From positions 4,402,001 through 4,466,000 of the forward strand of contig JANTQA010000029.1 in assembly GCA_027625915.1 (NCBI GenBank): 64,000 bases of DNA, in the 5' to 3' direction. Every line of letters begins with the position of its first letter. Within the stretch, counting starts at the first letter, position 1. Shown piece by piece: positions 44,396-55,715 of this stretch. A model generated the notes under the pieces. The model was not told where the DNA came from and did no database searches. It saw only the letters and a program-made list of their open reading frames with translations. The DNA is from Anaeramoeba flamelloides (taxonomy: Eukaryota > Metamonada > Anaeramoebidae). Both the position numbers and the translations under genes were made by a program.

Positions 44396-44884
44396 GAATT
44401 TTTTTTCTATATCTTTGATAATTAATATAAACACATATATGAATTCCCATAAAATCTATATGTATTATTTATATTTCTCTTAAAAGATCAGTAAAAATAT
44501 TCTGAAAGATAATAATTAACTATTCATTATAATTTTTTCAGGAATCAAAATACTATTCAATATGAATAAATAAAATATTTATGTTAATTCTTTTTTTTTT
44601 TCATTTCCCACTTTTAAAAGACTTTTAAAGTATGAACTGATTATTATGTGGACGAATTTTCTTCTCTTTTGTCAACAAACCAAAAATTATTTTATTATCT
44701 TAGAATCTTCATTTTTTAATAGCAAGATCTTTCATTCAGATAATCAAATTAACACAACTCTATATATATTGTAATAAGATTTATTTTGCTTTAAAAATTT
44801 ATAATATCAAATATATGTTTTTTAAAGATTCAAAAATGGTATAAGTTGAAAAATTAAAATATTTTTCAGGATTTATTTGTAATA
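44396..44884. other. AT-rich spacer, nothing firm
   Basis: No gene, RNA or repeat recognised. Confidence 0.5.
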
Positions 44885-45117
44885 CTGATAAATTGCAATA
44901 AAAGTTTTGAAATTTTTTCTTGATTTTCCTTTGTGAAATTTTTATGATCAAACTTTGAATAAAGCATTTTACGCAAGTCAAGTGTTTAGAAACACTCTAA
45001 AATTAGTTGTTCTTCAAAATATTCTTTGTCAGGGGAATGGATGATAAGAAATAGTTCGAAGATTTATAAAAAGGGAATTGAACTAAAAATTTTTTGAAAT
45101 TTGTTTGATTTTATCAG
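44885..45117 (-). mobile_element. MITE family J, copy 2 (inverted)
   Basis: Flanked by TA (44883-44884, 45118-45119). It is the reverse complement of 34650-34881 through most of its length (AAGTGTTTAGAAACACTC, AAATTAGTTGTTCTTCAAAA). 233 bp, ends CTGATAAATTGCAATAAAA and TTTTATCAG. Confidence 0.75.
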
Positions 45118-45692
45118 TATCAAGAAATTGAAATTACTTGTTTGAATAATAGTAGTATCATTTATGAAGCAATTTTCGTTCAAAAATTTGTCTCGGTTGA
45201 TAATTTCTCTGAATACTGCTTCCTTAATTTGAATATGTGATTATTCTCTATATCACAAGAATTAGAAAACATGTTATTTTTAAATCAAAGTCCAAATATA
45301 AAAGGGCAATTTAAAAATTTTTAAAAAGTTCCAACTCACTGGCACACGTCACAAATCTTGATTTTATCAGTGTAAATTGAAAAATTTTATTTATTCAAAA
45401 AGTTACAAAAAAAAAGAATCTTTGAAAACATAATTTTATAATTCCAAGTGGTGTGTTTGTTTCCAACAAATTAACCAATGTTTGTTTTCAATTTTCCTTT
45501 CCCAAAAACACACTTTAGGATTTTTTTATCTTTTTCATTTTTTTCTCTTTTGCAGGTTCACAATCTCCTTTCAAAAAAATACCTTTTTTCTCCACAAAAA
45601 AAAAAAAAAAAAAAAAAATAAAAAAAGGGACAAAGACAAAAAAAAATAAAATAATATTTTTAAAAAACAACACAAAACTATAACTCAAACCA
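45118..45692. other. upstream region of the RCC1-BTB gene
   Basis: AT-rich, with an A-run of about 20 at 45597-45619. TTTCTCTTTTGCAG at 45543-45556 looks like a 3' splice site, so a leader intron is possible. No firm promoter motif. Confidence 0.35.
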
Positions 45693-47519
45693 ATGACAAA
45701 CCTAAGAACGTTTGGGCTTTTTCAAAGTCCTGACATAAATGTAATAAGTCTCCATTCGTATCCACATTTCAGCCAACCGATGAAGGATTCTGGATCGAGG
45801 CTTAACTCTGTCTGCCTAAATCAGGATCAGGTCACTGTTGGCACCACTGGCAATGGGCTCTTGTCACGGGTGCACTCAAACGGAACGATCAAGCCGATCC
45901 CGATGCCGATCCTCGAGCAATTCATTTCTGTCAAGTGTGGCTTTTGCCATTTCTTGGCGCTCACACGGTCTGGGAACGTGTACTCCTTTGCGACTGACGA
46001 CTTTGGTTATGAGTTTGGGCAATTAGGCTTGGTTGACAACACGAAATTTGGAAACAAAACGTTACTAAACCCAAAGGCGCCCACGCGTATCAAATACTTT
46101 GGCTCACCGCCAGACTACAACAAGGAAAGCGAGGAGCAAAACAAGATCAAGATCACCTCGTTTGGCCCTGCAAAGGAGATTGCATGCGGCCCGTACCATT
46201 CGATGGTTCTTCTGGAGGATCAAAGCCTTTACACCTTTGGGCGAGACACTCCAGGGATGAAATATGTCAGCACGTGCACACAGGGGATCCTGGGCCAGGA
46301 CAACAAGCAGAAAACAAGGGACTATGTACCTGTCAAAATTGCAGACAACGTGAAAAGGGTCTGGGGAGGCTTTGGCTACCACTCGTTTTATTTAGAGAAC
46401 TTCGGCTCCGTCTATGGGTGGGGCTGCGGCGAATCAGGGCGTCTGGGTACGGGCGCCGTTGATTCGCATGGCTCTCCAGTGTTAATTTCGTCTCTAAATT
46501 CCTACAAAATTAAGGACATTGCGATCAACGCGCAGGGGAGCTTCGCGCTGACCACGGACGGCACACTGCTGTCCACGGGTAAACGCTTTTGGAACGGGAG
46601 GAAAACTTTGATCAGCACGTTCACGCCGATGCCCTTTTTCCAAAAAAAAAAAATCCCCATCCGGCTGATCTCCGGCGGGCTGACGTACGTTGTGCTACTC
46701 GACGAGTTCAATAGCTTTTGGATCTTTGGGATCCGAAAAACCATCCCGAGATTTGGGAAGTCAAAGGGCCGATACGTGAAGTGCCCCTACAATTTAAAAA
46801 AAATGGACAAAATTTCTTCGATCATGACCTGCCCCAAGTTCTGCTGCTTCGCGCTCATGCAACAGGACGTCATCTCCAAGGACTTTGCCCAGCTATATGA
46901 ACAGCAAAACAGCCTTTTGGAATCGGAAATCCACGGAATCCGATTCCACAGGGGCATGTTTGAATGCAGGGCCCACCGCACGCTTGACAACGACGTGCTA
47001 TCGATCCTCGCGAACTTTTCCAAAAACCATGTCCAGCAATTGTTCCAATGGATGTACTCCGATTTTTGTATGAACGAAAAATTGCTTGGTGAAATTTGTG
47101 AAAAAATCGGTATCAAGGATCCGACCTCAAGGCGCTTATCGCAGGACTTGAAATTGGCTTGGAAGAACGAAGAGTCAAAAGACTTTTCAATAATCGTCGA
47201 AGAAGACGAATCAGAAGACCCTGAAGAATTTAAGGTACATAGATTTGTTCTTCAAGCTCGAAGCGGCATGTTTAGAGACATGTTTTTAAACGTAGGCAAT
47301 GTTACTAATTCAGTCAAGGATTATAAAAATCTTTCCTATGAAACAATGGAATTTTTATTGAAATTCTTCTATACCAACGAACTCATTTTAACAGCGGATG
47401 ATGACCCGGAATTGATTTTAGAAGAACTCGGCGATGCAATAGAATATTACCAATTAAGCGAATCATCAGAATTGCAAGATTTCTTATCAAATCTAATAAA
47501 ACGAAACGACATTTATTAA
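45693..47519 (+). CDS. RCC1-repeat protein with two C-terminal BTB domains
   Basis: Single-exon gene of 608 residues, from the ATG in AACCAATGACAAAC to TAA. Residues about 1-390 hold RCC1-type beta-propeller blades: NVYSFATDDFGYEFGQLG (about 95-112), SLYTFGRD followed by GILGQD (about 178-210), and the best-conserved blade GWGCGESGRLGTG (about 240-253). A divergent BTB-like segment (about 413-470) has RAHRTLDNDVLSILANFSKN and LFQWMYSDF. A canonical BTB/POZ domain (about 496-602) has KDFSIIVEEDE, FKVHRFVLQARSGMFRDMF and LLKFFYTNELIL. BTB domains usually dimerise and recruit Cullin-3, and propellers bind partners, so a ubiquitin-ligase adaptor or a small-GTPase-linked role is plausible but inferred. 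Such fusions are abundant in some amoeboid protists. GC is highest in the propeller part. Confidence 0.9.
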   Translation: MTNLRTFGLFQSPDINVISLHSYPHFSQPMKDSGSRLNSVCLNQDQVTVGTTGNGLLSRVHSNGTIKPIPMPILEQFISVKCGFCHFLALTRSGNVYSFATDDFGYEFGQLGLVDNTKFGNKTLLNPKAPTRIKYFGSPPDYNKESEEQNKIKITSFGPAKEIACGPYHSMVLLEDQSLYTFGRDTPGMKYVSTCTQGILGQDNKQKTRDYVPVKIADNVKRVWGGFGYHSFYLENFGSVYGWGCGESGRLGTGAVDSHGSPVLISSLNSYKIKDIAINAQGSFALTTDGTLLSTGKRFWNGRKTLISTFTPMPFFQKKKIPIRLISGGLTYVVLLDEFNSFWIFGIRKTIPRFGKSKGRYVKCPYNLKKMDKISSIMTCPKFCCFALMQQDVISKDFAQLYEQQNSLLESEIHGIRFHRGMFECRAHRTLDNDVLSILANFSKNHVQQLFQWMYSDFCMNEKLLGEICEKIGIKDPTSRRLSQDLKLAWKNEESKDFSIIVEEDESEDPEEFKVHRFVLQARSGMFRDMFLNVGNVTNSVKDYKNLSYETMEFLLKFFYTNELILTADDDPELILEELGDAIEYYQLSESSELQDFLSNLIKRNDIY

Positions 47520-50016
47520 TTTATTAATATCAATTTTTTTTTTTTTATTTATTATTATTTAATTGAAATTATCTTATTATTTTTGATTTATTTTATTTGA
47601 ATTTCTTTAAAAAAAATGTTTTTTGGTTTTTATAGTAATATTCATTTAAAAAAACTGTTACTTGAACACTTTTATTTTTCTTTCAATTTACTTCATTCTA
47701 ATTTTTCAAATATTGGAGATATAATAATTCTTATTATTTTTTATTTTTATTTTAATAATGAAATATTCATACTTTTATTCTGGCCATTTATTAAATTTAT
47801 TTTTTTTATTTTTATTATTATTATTATTCTCTTAATTCTAGAATGCATGTTGAAGATATTCAGAACATGCTTTGAACAATTTTTGTTTTGTTTCAACTTT
47901 GGTAAAAATATACCGAAAAAGTTAAAAAAATAGAAAAAAAATTTTGAGCAAAGTATTTCTATATGATTCTTGAATTATAACTTGCCCAAGTATTTTGTTC
48001 GAAAATTATTTAATAAAGAGAAATAACTGAAAAAATTCACTACTAATCTCAAAAGATTATATATTTATATATACTAATTCGTTTTTGACTATGTTGTGAT
48101 TATTTAAAATTTATGAAATAAAAGTTATCATTTTTGATCTGAATTAATTTTCATTATTTTTAACACAGTTAAAAGGTTACAAACAATCACAATAATATAA
48201 TTTCATTCAAATTACAAATAATTGTGATTTTTTATAAAATTTGAAAATCATTTTTTCATCTTTTAGTTTTTTGTTTTCATTTCATTTTTTGAATGAAGTA
48301 ATTGTTTCGTTCTATCAATTTTTTTTTTTTTTGAATGATTGAAATTATGTTAAAAAGGAGTTGTTCAATTAGGTAGAACTAGAATAAAATCAGTTAATGA
48401 TATATAGCCTTTGATGGATCAATATTCCTAATACAATTTTAAACAAATTTAACAATACAATTTTTTTGTTTTGCCTTCTCCAAAATTTTGAACACTGATA
48501 ATTTATAGTTAAGATAATTATTTATTTTTCCTGATGTGGGTATTGAAATTGATAATAAATTATCAACAAATCAATTAGTTAATAGTTCTAATTTGACATT
48601 TCTTCAAGAATTCATGAAATAAGATTTTTTTATATAAAAATCGAATTTTGGTGTGTTAAAAATTTTTGAATCAGGGTTTATATTTAATTAAAGAACAATA
48701 TTTTTATAAAATTATTAATATTCTTTTTATACGAGGAAAAAAAAAAATTATTGGTTGAGAATGTGTTATTTTTTTTTGTAAAATGATTTTTATAAAAAAA
48801 AAAAAAAAACTGAAAATAATCATATTAAAAAGGGTATGAAGTTCAAAAATATTTCAAATGATAAAACTAAAATTTTGTTTTACAGATTTTGTTTTTATTA
48901 TATTCAGAAAAAAAAAAAATTACTGATAATCAGTAAGTTTGTTATTTAGAACTGTACTTGATGGGTGTTTAAAATCAAAATAAAAACAATATTTTTGATT
49001 CTTATTATTTAAGATATTGATTATATCAGATTTTTTTCGATAATGAATGATTCATAAATAGAAAATTGCCATTTTTATATGATCAGGAAAGTAAAAATGT
49101 AACAAATTAGTTAAATTCATTATTATTCTAAAATTATAATTTAGAATTTTAGATACACCCCATATAGAATTTCTAAACAGAAATTTAAGTGTAAAATTGT
49201 ATATATAATTTTTAATCATACCAATGAAATGACCAATTTATCTTTATGTTGAAAAGTCAAAAAAAAAAAAGAAAGAAAAAAAAATAAAAAATTTATTACC
49301 TATAATTAGTAAATTACAACTACAATAAACAATAATATTCATTAATTAATAATACTAAAAACACAACAATACTAATTTTAGTTAATTTGAGTTTAATATC
49401 ATATTCCGATCATAAACATTCATCTGTGAATTTTTTTGAAATCATTTCAAGTTCATTTTAATTTATATTACAAATATACTTTTACTTTTTATCAATTTTT
49501 TTTTTTAAATGTTTTTCTTATTCTAAGCCAAATTCCCAAATATTTTATTTTAGAGAAAGTTTTTGATTTAAAATTTTTATCAATATTGGGTTTTATTACA
49601 AATACTTAGATAATTATATATATATTTATTAATTGCTAGAATTGATCTTTCTATTTTCAAAATTAAATCATCTATAAACAATTACCTATTTTTTTAACTA
49701 AATCTTGATTTTTTTAAATTTGAAAATTTATGATAAATCTAACAACAACTAGAAACATCACATTCTTGATAAAATACTATTCCTTCTTTTTTTATAATAT
49801 TTTTGTTATTAAATTTTGATTTTTTTATTTTTAATCTATATATTTAGATCATTTTATTATTATTATTATGATTTTATTTATATTTATTTGATTTTATTTT
49901 TATTTTTAAAAGTAGAGAAGAAGGGAAAAATAATTAAAAATGTTGTTTGAATTTGGTAAAATAGGCATGTAAGAATATTAATTATTATAAAAATGTAGCT
50001 TTTTTTTTTATGTATA
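47520..50016. other. AT-rich spacer, nothing firm
   Basis: 3' flank of the RCC1-BTB gene followed by about 2 kb of A/T runs. The open frame at 47616-47933 is F/I/L-rich and expected by composition. No repeat recognised. Confidence 0.5.
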
Positions 50017-50173
50017 ATTACTTTGTCTATTATTCAACACCCACACAGTGACACCTTACTATAAGAAGTTTTATTATGATGGTGTTTTTGAAAAATTTAC
50101 CCGAAAAGAAAACAACCAACAACCTATACAACACCGGAGATCAGATTTAAAAAAATCCTCAAAATTAAGATAG
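50017..50173 (+). CDS. candidate terminal exon, unrecognised
   Basis: A clearly coding-like patch. The frame reads VTPYYKKFYYDGVFEKFTRK, then ENNQQPIQHRRSDLKKSSKL, then R and TAG (50171-50173). An acceptor-like CACCCACACAG ends at 50048, so the exon probably starts at 50049. The frame is open back to about 50017. Codons are mixed (CCT, CGA, CAC, CGG) against very AT-rich flanks. No upstream exon could be fixed, so this is the last exon of an unidentified gene or the remains of one. Confidence 0.35.
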
Positions 50174-50639
50174 TAATATATTTTTTTTAAAAAAAGGAAA
50201 TCTTTTCAAGATCTCCTAATTTTATTTTTCTCATTTCTATTTTAGCTTTCTGAAATAGATGAGTAAAGCTCATCTAAATAATTTATTAATTTGAGTCTGA
50301 TTTCTGTTTTTTTTTTTGTAAATTCGCATGTTTCCAATATAAAACCAAAAAATACGGTTATTATTATATTTATTAATAATTAAAGTTAATTCTTGAAAAT
50401 GATAAAAATATTTTTTATTTTATGTTGGAAAATTTTTATTATAAAAAAAAAAAATTATTTTTTGTTATTATTTTTCATTATTAATATTTCATCGAAATTC
50501 CAACAAATAAAATTAATAGAGATATCGGTGATTAAAAAAATTGAATTTTTGATAGAATTTTAATAAAATATTATCAATGAAATTTAGATTTATGAAGCAA
50601 AAAAATTTTTTTCTTTAATGTTTGGAAAAATTTGTTTTC
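50174..50639. other. AT-rich spacer
   Basis: No supported feature. A weak exon-like word after TATTTTAG (50239-50263) is too short to call. Confidence 0.4.
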
Positions 50640-51180
50640 TGGTTTTCAAAAAATGTAAAAAAATTACAAATAATTTTAGAATTTTGAAAATTTTTTGGAA
50701 AATTGTTGGGTCTTATTCACAAAAACATTTCTAACAATTTAAACAATTTTTCACAAAAAAAAAATATTTAGAATTTTGAGGATAAAATTACCTAATTCAC
50801 AAATATCTCGAAGAATTGTTTTTTGAAAAATTGAATTTCATATTAAAACAAAAATATATTTTATAATTAAAATTTAGTAATTAACTTTAAAAATTTAATG
50901 GTTTAAACTATTCACTTTTTAAAGAATAATAATATTTTTCAATTTGTTGAATAAAATCATTATTTTGATTAACCATAAGAATTATCTCCAAAAAAGAAAA
51001 AAATTCTTTATATTAATATTCTTGGCAATAAATAAGATAAATTGTGTAATCTTGCCAAAAATGTGAATAGTCAAATTTAAATTCCATTCCAAAATGTAAG
51101 AAATAAAATGAATTTAATATTTTTCTGTATTATAAAAAATGGAAAAAAAAAATTAATATCTCACTGAAAATAATTTCTTT
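50640..51180 (-). repeat. dispersed repeat family F, copy 3 (inverted)
   Basis: Reverse complement carries the family F blocks in order: GTGAGATATTAATT plus T-run, CCATTTTTTATAATA, TTTATTTCTTAC, GGAGATAATTCTTATGGTTA and AACAAATTGAAAAATATT. It confirms that the family occurs on both strands. Confidence 0.6.
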
Positions 51181-51569
51181 TTTGGGTTTCTTTGATGATA
51201 AGATTACTTTGATACTTAGAATCGACACAATTTTTTAGTAGAGAATATCATCAAAAAATATATAAATTATTTTGTCTAGTTGTTGTAGAATCCTTATCTA
51301 TCCTTTTTTTTTTTTTTTTTTAATTTTTTGCTCTTTTATTTCTGTTTTTTTTTTTTTTTTTAGTCTTTATCTTTCATTTGTTCAAGAATTAAAATTTTCA
51401 TTTTAGGCAAAAAAGAAAGACGAATCTATGGGTTCTAAGCTTATATTCAAATTATCGCGGAGTTAAAATACGAGAGAAAACTTAATGATTAATTAAATAG
51501 GTGGTAATTTTGTTTAATTACCTCTCTATATTTAAAATTAAATTTAAAAATAAAATAGAACTTTACAAT
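51181..51569. other. spacer with a possible plus-strand terminal exon
   Basis: After TTTTCATTTTAG, 51408-51467 can read KKKDESMGSKLIFKLSRS to a stop, or in another frame LWVLSLYSNYRGVKIREK. No partner exon was found. Long T-runs at 51306-51361. Confidence 0.3.
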
Positions 51570-51764
51570 CTTTATTTTTTTTAATTTTTTTATTTTAATT
51601 TTATTTCCATATTTCATGTTTTTTTGGACTAATATATATGTCTTGTGGAATGGTTTTGTTCCATTAATCGAAACAGAGCAATAAGGATCAGATTTTCCAT
51701 TAATATCAGTGGCCTTTAATCCTTTAGCTTCAATAATTTTTATGTATAATTTTGTTATCATTTT
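51570..51764 (-). pseudogene. orphan C2-domain start
   Basis: From an ATG at 51764 the minus strand reads MITKLYIKIIEAKGLKATDI and NGKSDPYCSVSINGTKPFHK. This is a textbook first half of a C2 domain: strand 1, the GLKATD calcium loop with its aspartate, SDPYCSV and a downstream KT-like position. After this the frame runs into K/I/F-rich sequence with no NPxW-type second half. Either an intron follows whose partner exon I cannot see, or only this exon remains. C2 domains bind acidic membrane lipids, often with calcium. Confidence 0.6.
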
Positions 51765-52324
51765 AAAAAAAACGAATAAATTAGACCCGAAGATGAAATC
51801 GAAATCAAAAAGAAAGACAATAGAGTCCTTTGTTGTTGTCAAAAAAACACAAAGACACTAAAAAAGAATTTTTGTAATTGATCATTATAATTTGATCATT
51901 TAGAAAAAAAGGAGGTGTTTTTTGTTTGGAAAAATGAACAAAGAAAACTTCTATATGAGAGTTAGTTGAAAAATAAAAGGAGCAATATTTGTATTTAACA
52001 TTTGGGGAAAATTATCCAAACCAACAAAAATCATTAGGATAGTTACCTATCATTGTTTGTTCCATACTCAAGGGGGGCTAACACTAAAAAAGATATTGTT
52101 GAATTGATCTTCTTTTAGTTAACAATACTCTGCTTATAAAAAAAAAATTAAAAAAATCTCATTCACAAAAAATCCAATGAACAAAAAAAAAAAAAGACAA
52201 AGTTCACCAATGACAAAATTCAAAAAATAAAAGAGAAAAATTATACAGGGTTTCTCATTTATAAAAATTCGATATTGAAAAAAAAAAAAATCAAGAATTT
52301 TCAATTTCAAAACATATAAATAAA
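51765..52324. other. AT-rich spacer
   Basis: No supported gene or repeat. Confidence 0.5.
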
Positions 52325-52800
52325 GTATATATCGCTAGTAACCCCAAATATACCAATTGCTTTTCAAATAAAATTTTTAATTACAGTCAGTTTCACTTTT
52401 AAGGCACAAACTTTCAACGAAATTTAAGGCACAATAAAAATCTCAAATTAAGGCACAAAATTTGGAATTTTTTTTTTTACAATTTATTTTTACTAGAATT
52501 TGAATTTTGTGCCTTAATTTGAGATTTTTTTGGGCCTTAAATTTCGTTGAAAGTTTGTACCTTAAAAGTGAAACTGACTGTATAAATGTTATCAAAGAAT
52601 TATTAGATATAGAAGTTATAAATAATTATCCTAGAAAGAAAATTTATTATTAAAAATTGTATAGTTTACCTACAATAAAAAAATAACTTGAAAAAAAAAT
52701 TTCAACATTGAAAAATTTTTTCTGGTAAATTGTGAATTTAATTTTTAATAATAAAGGGTGAATTAATGTTGATTATTGTGATTTTTATTTATTTTTGGTT
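52325..52800 (+). repeat. dispersed segment family M, copy with MITE A
   Basis: Collinear with 29536-29760 (TAGTAACCCCAAATA, AATGTTATCAAAG, AATTATCCTAGAAAGAAAA, CAATAAAAAAATAACTTGA), interrupted by the MITE at 52384-52580. Confidence 0.75.
52384..52580 (-). mobile_element. MITE family A with paralogous empty site
   Basis: 197 bp, TA at 52382-52383 and 52581-52582, intact ends, reverse centre. The matching segment at about 29575 lacks it, which confirms the element's ends. Confidence 0.95.
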
Positions 52801-53013
52801 TTTTTGTCACTTCTTTAAATAATTTCAAAAAGTAGTTTTCAAAATCAAGTATTAAGGAAAGGAATGATTAAACTATTCTTCTTTTTAGTTGTGAATTCAA
52901 AAATCAGAACATACCCATTAACACCCCGACAATAATAAAAAGTTCTTTTTCATTCAAAAAAATTGATTTACCGAATCTCGAAATTTAGTATCACTTTTCA
53001 GTTAATAATAATA
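52801..53013. other. AT-rich gap
   Basis: No feature recognised. Confidence 0.4.
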
Positions 53014-53211
53014 CAGTAAAGTCCATTATTAAGACACAAACTTTCAACAATATTTTATTCATAAAAAAAAACTCAAATTAAAGCACAAGGTACCAATTCT
53101 AGTAAAATAATGTGTGATCTAAAAAAATTCGAAAAAATGTGCCTCAATTTGAGATTTTTTTGTCGCCTAAAATTTCGTTCAAGGTGTATATCTTAAAAGT
53201 GGAACTGAATA
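53014..53211 (+). mobile_element. MITE family A, old degraded copy
   Basis: TA at 53012-53013 and 53212-53213. Termini CAGTAAAGTCCATTATTAAG and CTTAAAAGTGGAACTGAAT and the full arm layout are kept, but with many substitutions. Confidence 0.75.
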
Positions 53212-53360
53212 TACCACCTTTGTTTTTTTTTTTTTTGGATTTAGATTGAGTATAATGAATCTTTAACGATTTTTAAAAGTAAAATTCTTATTTTCGATAA
53301 TCCAACATACAAAAAATAATTTTTTTTATTAATATATTTTTTTCTTGAGAATAAAAATTA

Positions 53361-53807
53361 CCCCTGTTGAAAAAAGTGAAACAAGGAAAAAAAAAGTGAA
53401 ACAAGGTTTTTCATAGGGGACATTACCGAAAACAAAAAGGTAAAATCAATCATAAGAAAAAACCAATTAACTTCAAACAATAATTCATTATTTATTTCAA
53501 ATCAAACCCAACAAATACAATTTAAATCTACTTTCTTATCAAAAATTGTTGATGTGTTTTTGGACTTGTTAAAAATAGTCGATTTTTTTGAACAAATTTT
53601 TAATAATTGATCAATTAAAGAAAACCACCTTACCATACGGTATTATTAAAAAACTATTATTGTGTTGAATCCTTCATTTTATCTTTATTTAATTAACTAT
53701 TTCTTTTTTTATTGATCTTGTTTTACAATTTTCAGTAAGGTTACCAATTAAAAATCGTGTTGAACTTTTTGATGGTGCCATTTTTTTTCCAAAACAGTTA
53801 TTTAAAA
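53361..53807. mobile_element. TIR element family I, copy 3
   Basis: Ends CCCCTGTTGAAAAAAGTGAA and TTTTTCCAAAACAG are inverted, with TTA on both sides (53358-53360, 53808-53810). The interior is collinear with 19127-19546 (CAACAAATACAATTTAAATC, GTCGATTTTTTTGAACAAAT). 447 bp, non-coding. Confidence 0.65.
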
Positions 53808-55715
53808 TCCAGTGACCAAACTTTTTGTAAATAAATTAAAAGTTGAAACAGCTATTAGGAAAAAAATGGACCAAGAGTGACCAAAAATGAAGAATCGAAA
53901 AAGTCTCATTAATATCCAAAAAAAAAAAAAAATCAATTCTGAACTGAATAGTAAATGAAAAAAAAAATTATAAAATCAGATTGCCCTTAATAATTAATAT
54001 TTTTAACAATTATTAAGTCAAGGCTTGTGTAAACTTTTATATTTTTCTATTTCAAAATATTATTATTATTATTATTTCTTTATTTTTATTTCGCTACTTT
54101 TTTGATATTCTTTTTTCATTTTTTGTTTTCTACAATTTTTTCCTTTACACATTATCAAAAAGTGATATCTTAATATTTTTGTTTTTTTTTACAAAATATT
54201 TCATTATGTAAGTAAAGGGAAAATATTAAGAAATTAATTTTTGTAATTGTGTATCAGCAAATATTCAACCAGCAATAAATTAATTGAAAATTCATGGCTA
54301 TTTCCAAAATTCAAAAACTCACCCAACAACCCCAACATAGTTCAGATTCTTTCTTGTTGTGTGTAGATCTAATTTTTTCTTGTTTGTTTAAATCACGAAA
54401 AAAAATAAAAACTTAAATTCATACAAATACTGCAAACAATTGATTTAAAGTAACTCTTACCAATTTTTATACACCATTAGATCTATCACTTTATTCAAAC
54501 AAAAATTATATCTTAATTTTCAAATTAATACATGTTAATTCATATTTCAAGTTCACCAAACTATTAATCTCAAATTAAATTAAAAAACCCTATTAAATCT
54601 TCGCAAAACAATTAGAAATGATAATTTTCAGAATTTAATTAAACCTCTCCATTGAACCTGTGTGATTAATTTTTTGATTCGGGAATTTAATTTTATCAGT
54701 AGAAAAAGAATTTCTTTCAACAATGATTATTATTGTAATTTATTAATGGACAATTATCTTTTTGGATATAAAATATCAATTCTCTCTTTCATTGTTTTAT
54801 TGTCCAAGGTGTTTGTTCTAAATTTTCTTTCACCTTATTATTTTTTGTTATTTTATTGTCCTTGTCAATTTATTTTACAAACAATCTTTTCAAAAAATGT
54901 TTTCAAAAAAATTGATCAAACTTTTTAAAATTAACGATTTAATCTTTCAACTAACACTTCAAGTACTTACGCAAACTGAATTGGGTGTAAACTTACATTT
55001 TGAAATTTTTTTTCAATGTTCCTTTAAAAAAGACAAAATAGTCAATTGTTCAATTTCAAATAAGATTGTTTTGTGTTTAATATCATTTACTCTCAAATCT
55101 CAATTTTGAATCTGTCTTTAAATATACTGAAACCAGAAGTTTGACCTTTGTTTAAAATAATCTCTTTATTTTCCAAGTTTTGCGAGTATGTTTTACTGAA
55201 AAAGATAATAATAAAAAAATAATCTATTGAATTCCTTCAGAAGTTGAACACCCAGATGGTTAGAAAAGCAAAATACATATTCTGAAGATTACAAATGAAA
55301 TAAAGACTTTTTCTTGACAATCCTACACAAGATTTCCAGTCAAATAAAATAAATCAATTTTTACCGAAAAAAAAAAGAAATTTTTTCAAGTTTCCTGATC
55401 ATAATTTACCTTACTTTCATAAATTTGATCTTGTATGATCAGTCTTGAATAAACGAAATAGTTCTGATTTAGCAAAAAATATATTTATTAAAATTCGTTC
55501 TTTAGATTATTTCCTTTGCTTTTTGGTTTTATTTTTTTTCTGTTTCTTTTTGTTTTAACTTTTTCTTTTTTTTTTTGACTCTTTTAAACGTATCCCAACA
55601 AATACACTTGAAATTGAAAATACTCATTTCGATTTGGTGTTTGTGAAAAATAATTCTTTTTATTGTTATTGTTTTTCTTTTTTTTTTTTTTTTTTTCGTT
55701 TCTTGAAAATTTCAA
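53808..55715. other. AT-rich spacer upstream of Sin3
   Basis: No supported gene. Frames at 54662-54928 and 54897-55109 are F/L/I-rich. Long T-runs sit directly before the Sin3 ATG (55680-55696). Confidence 0.5.
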
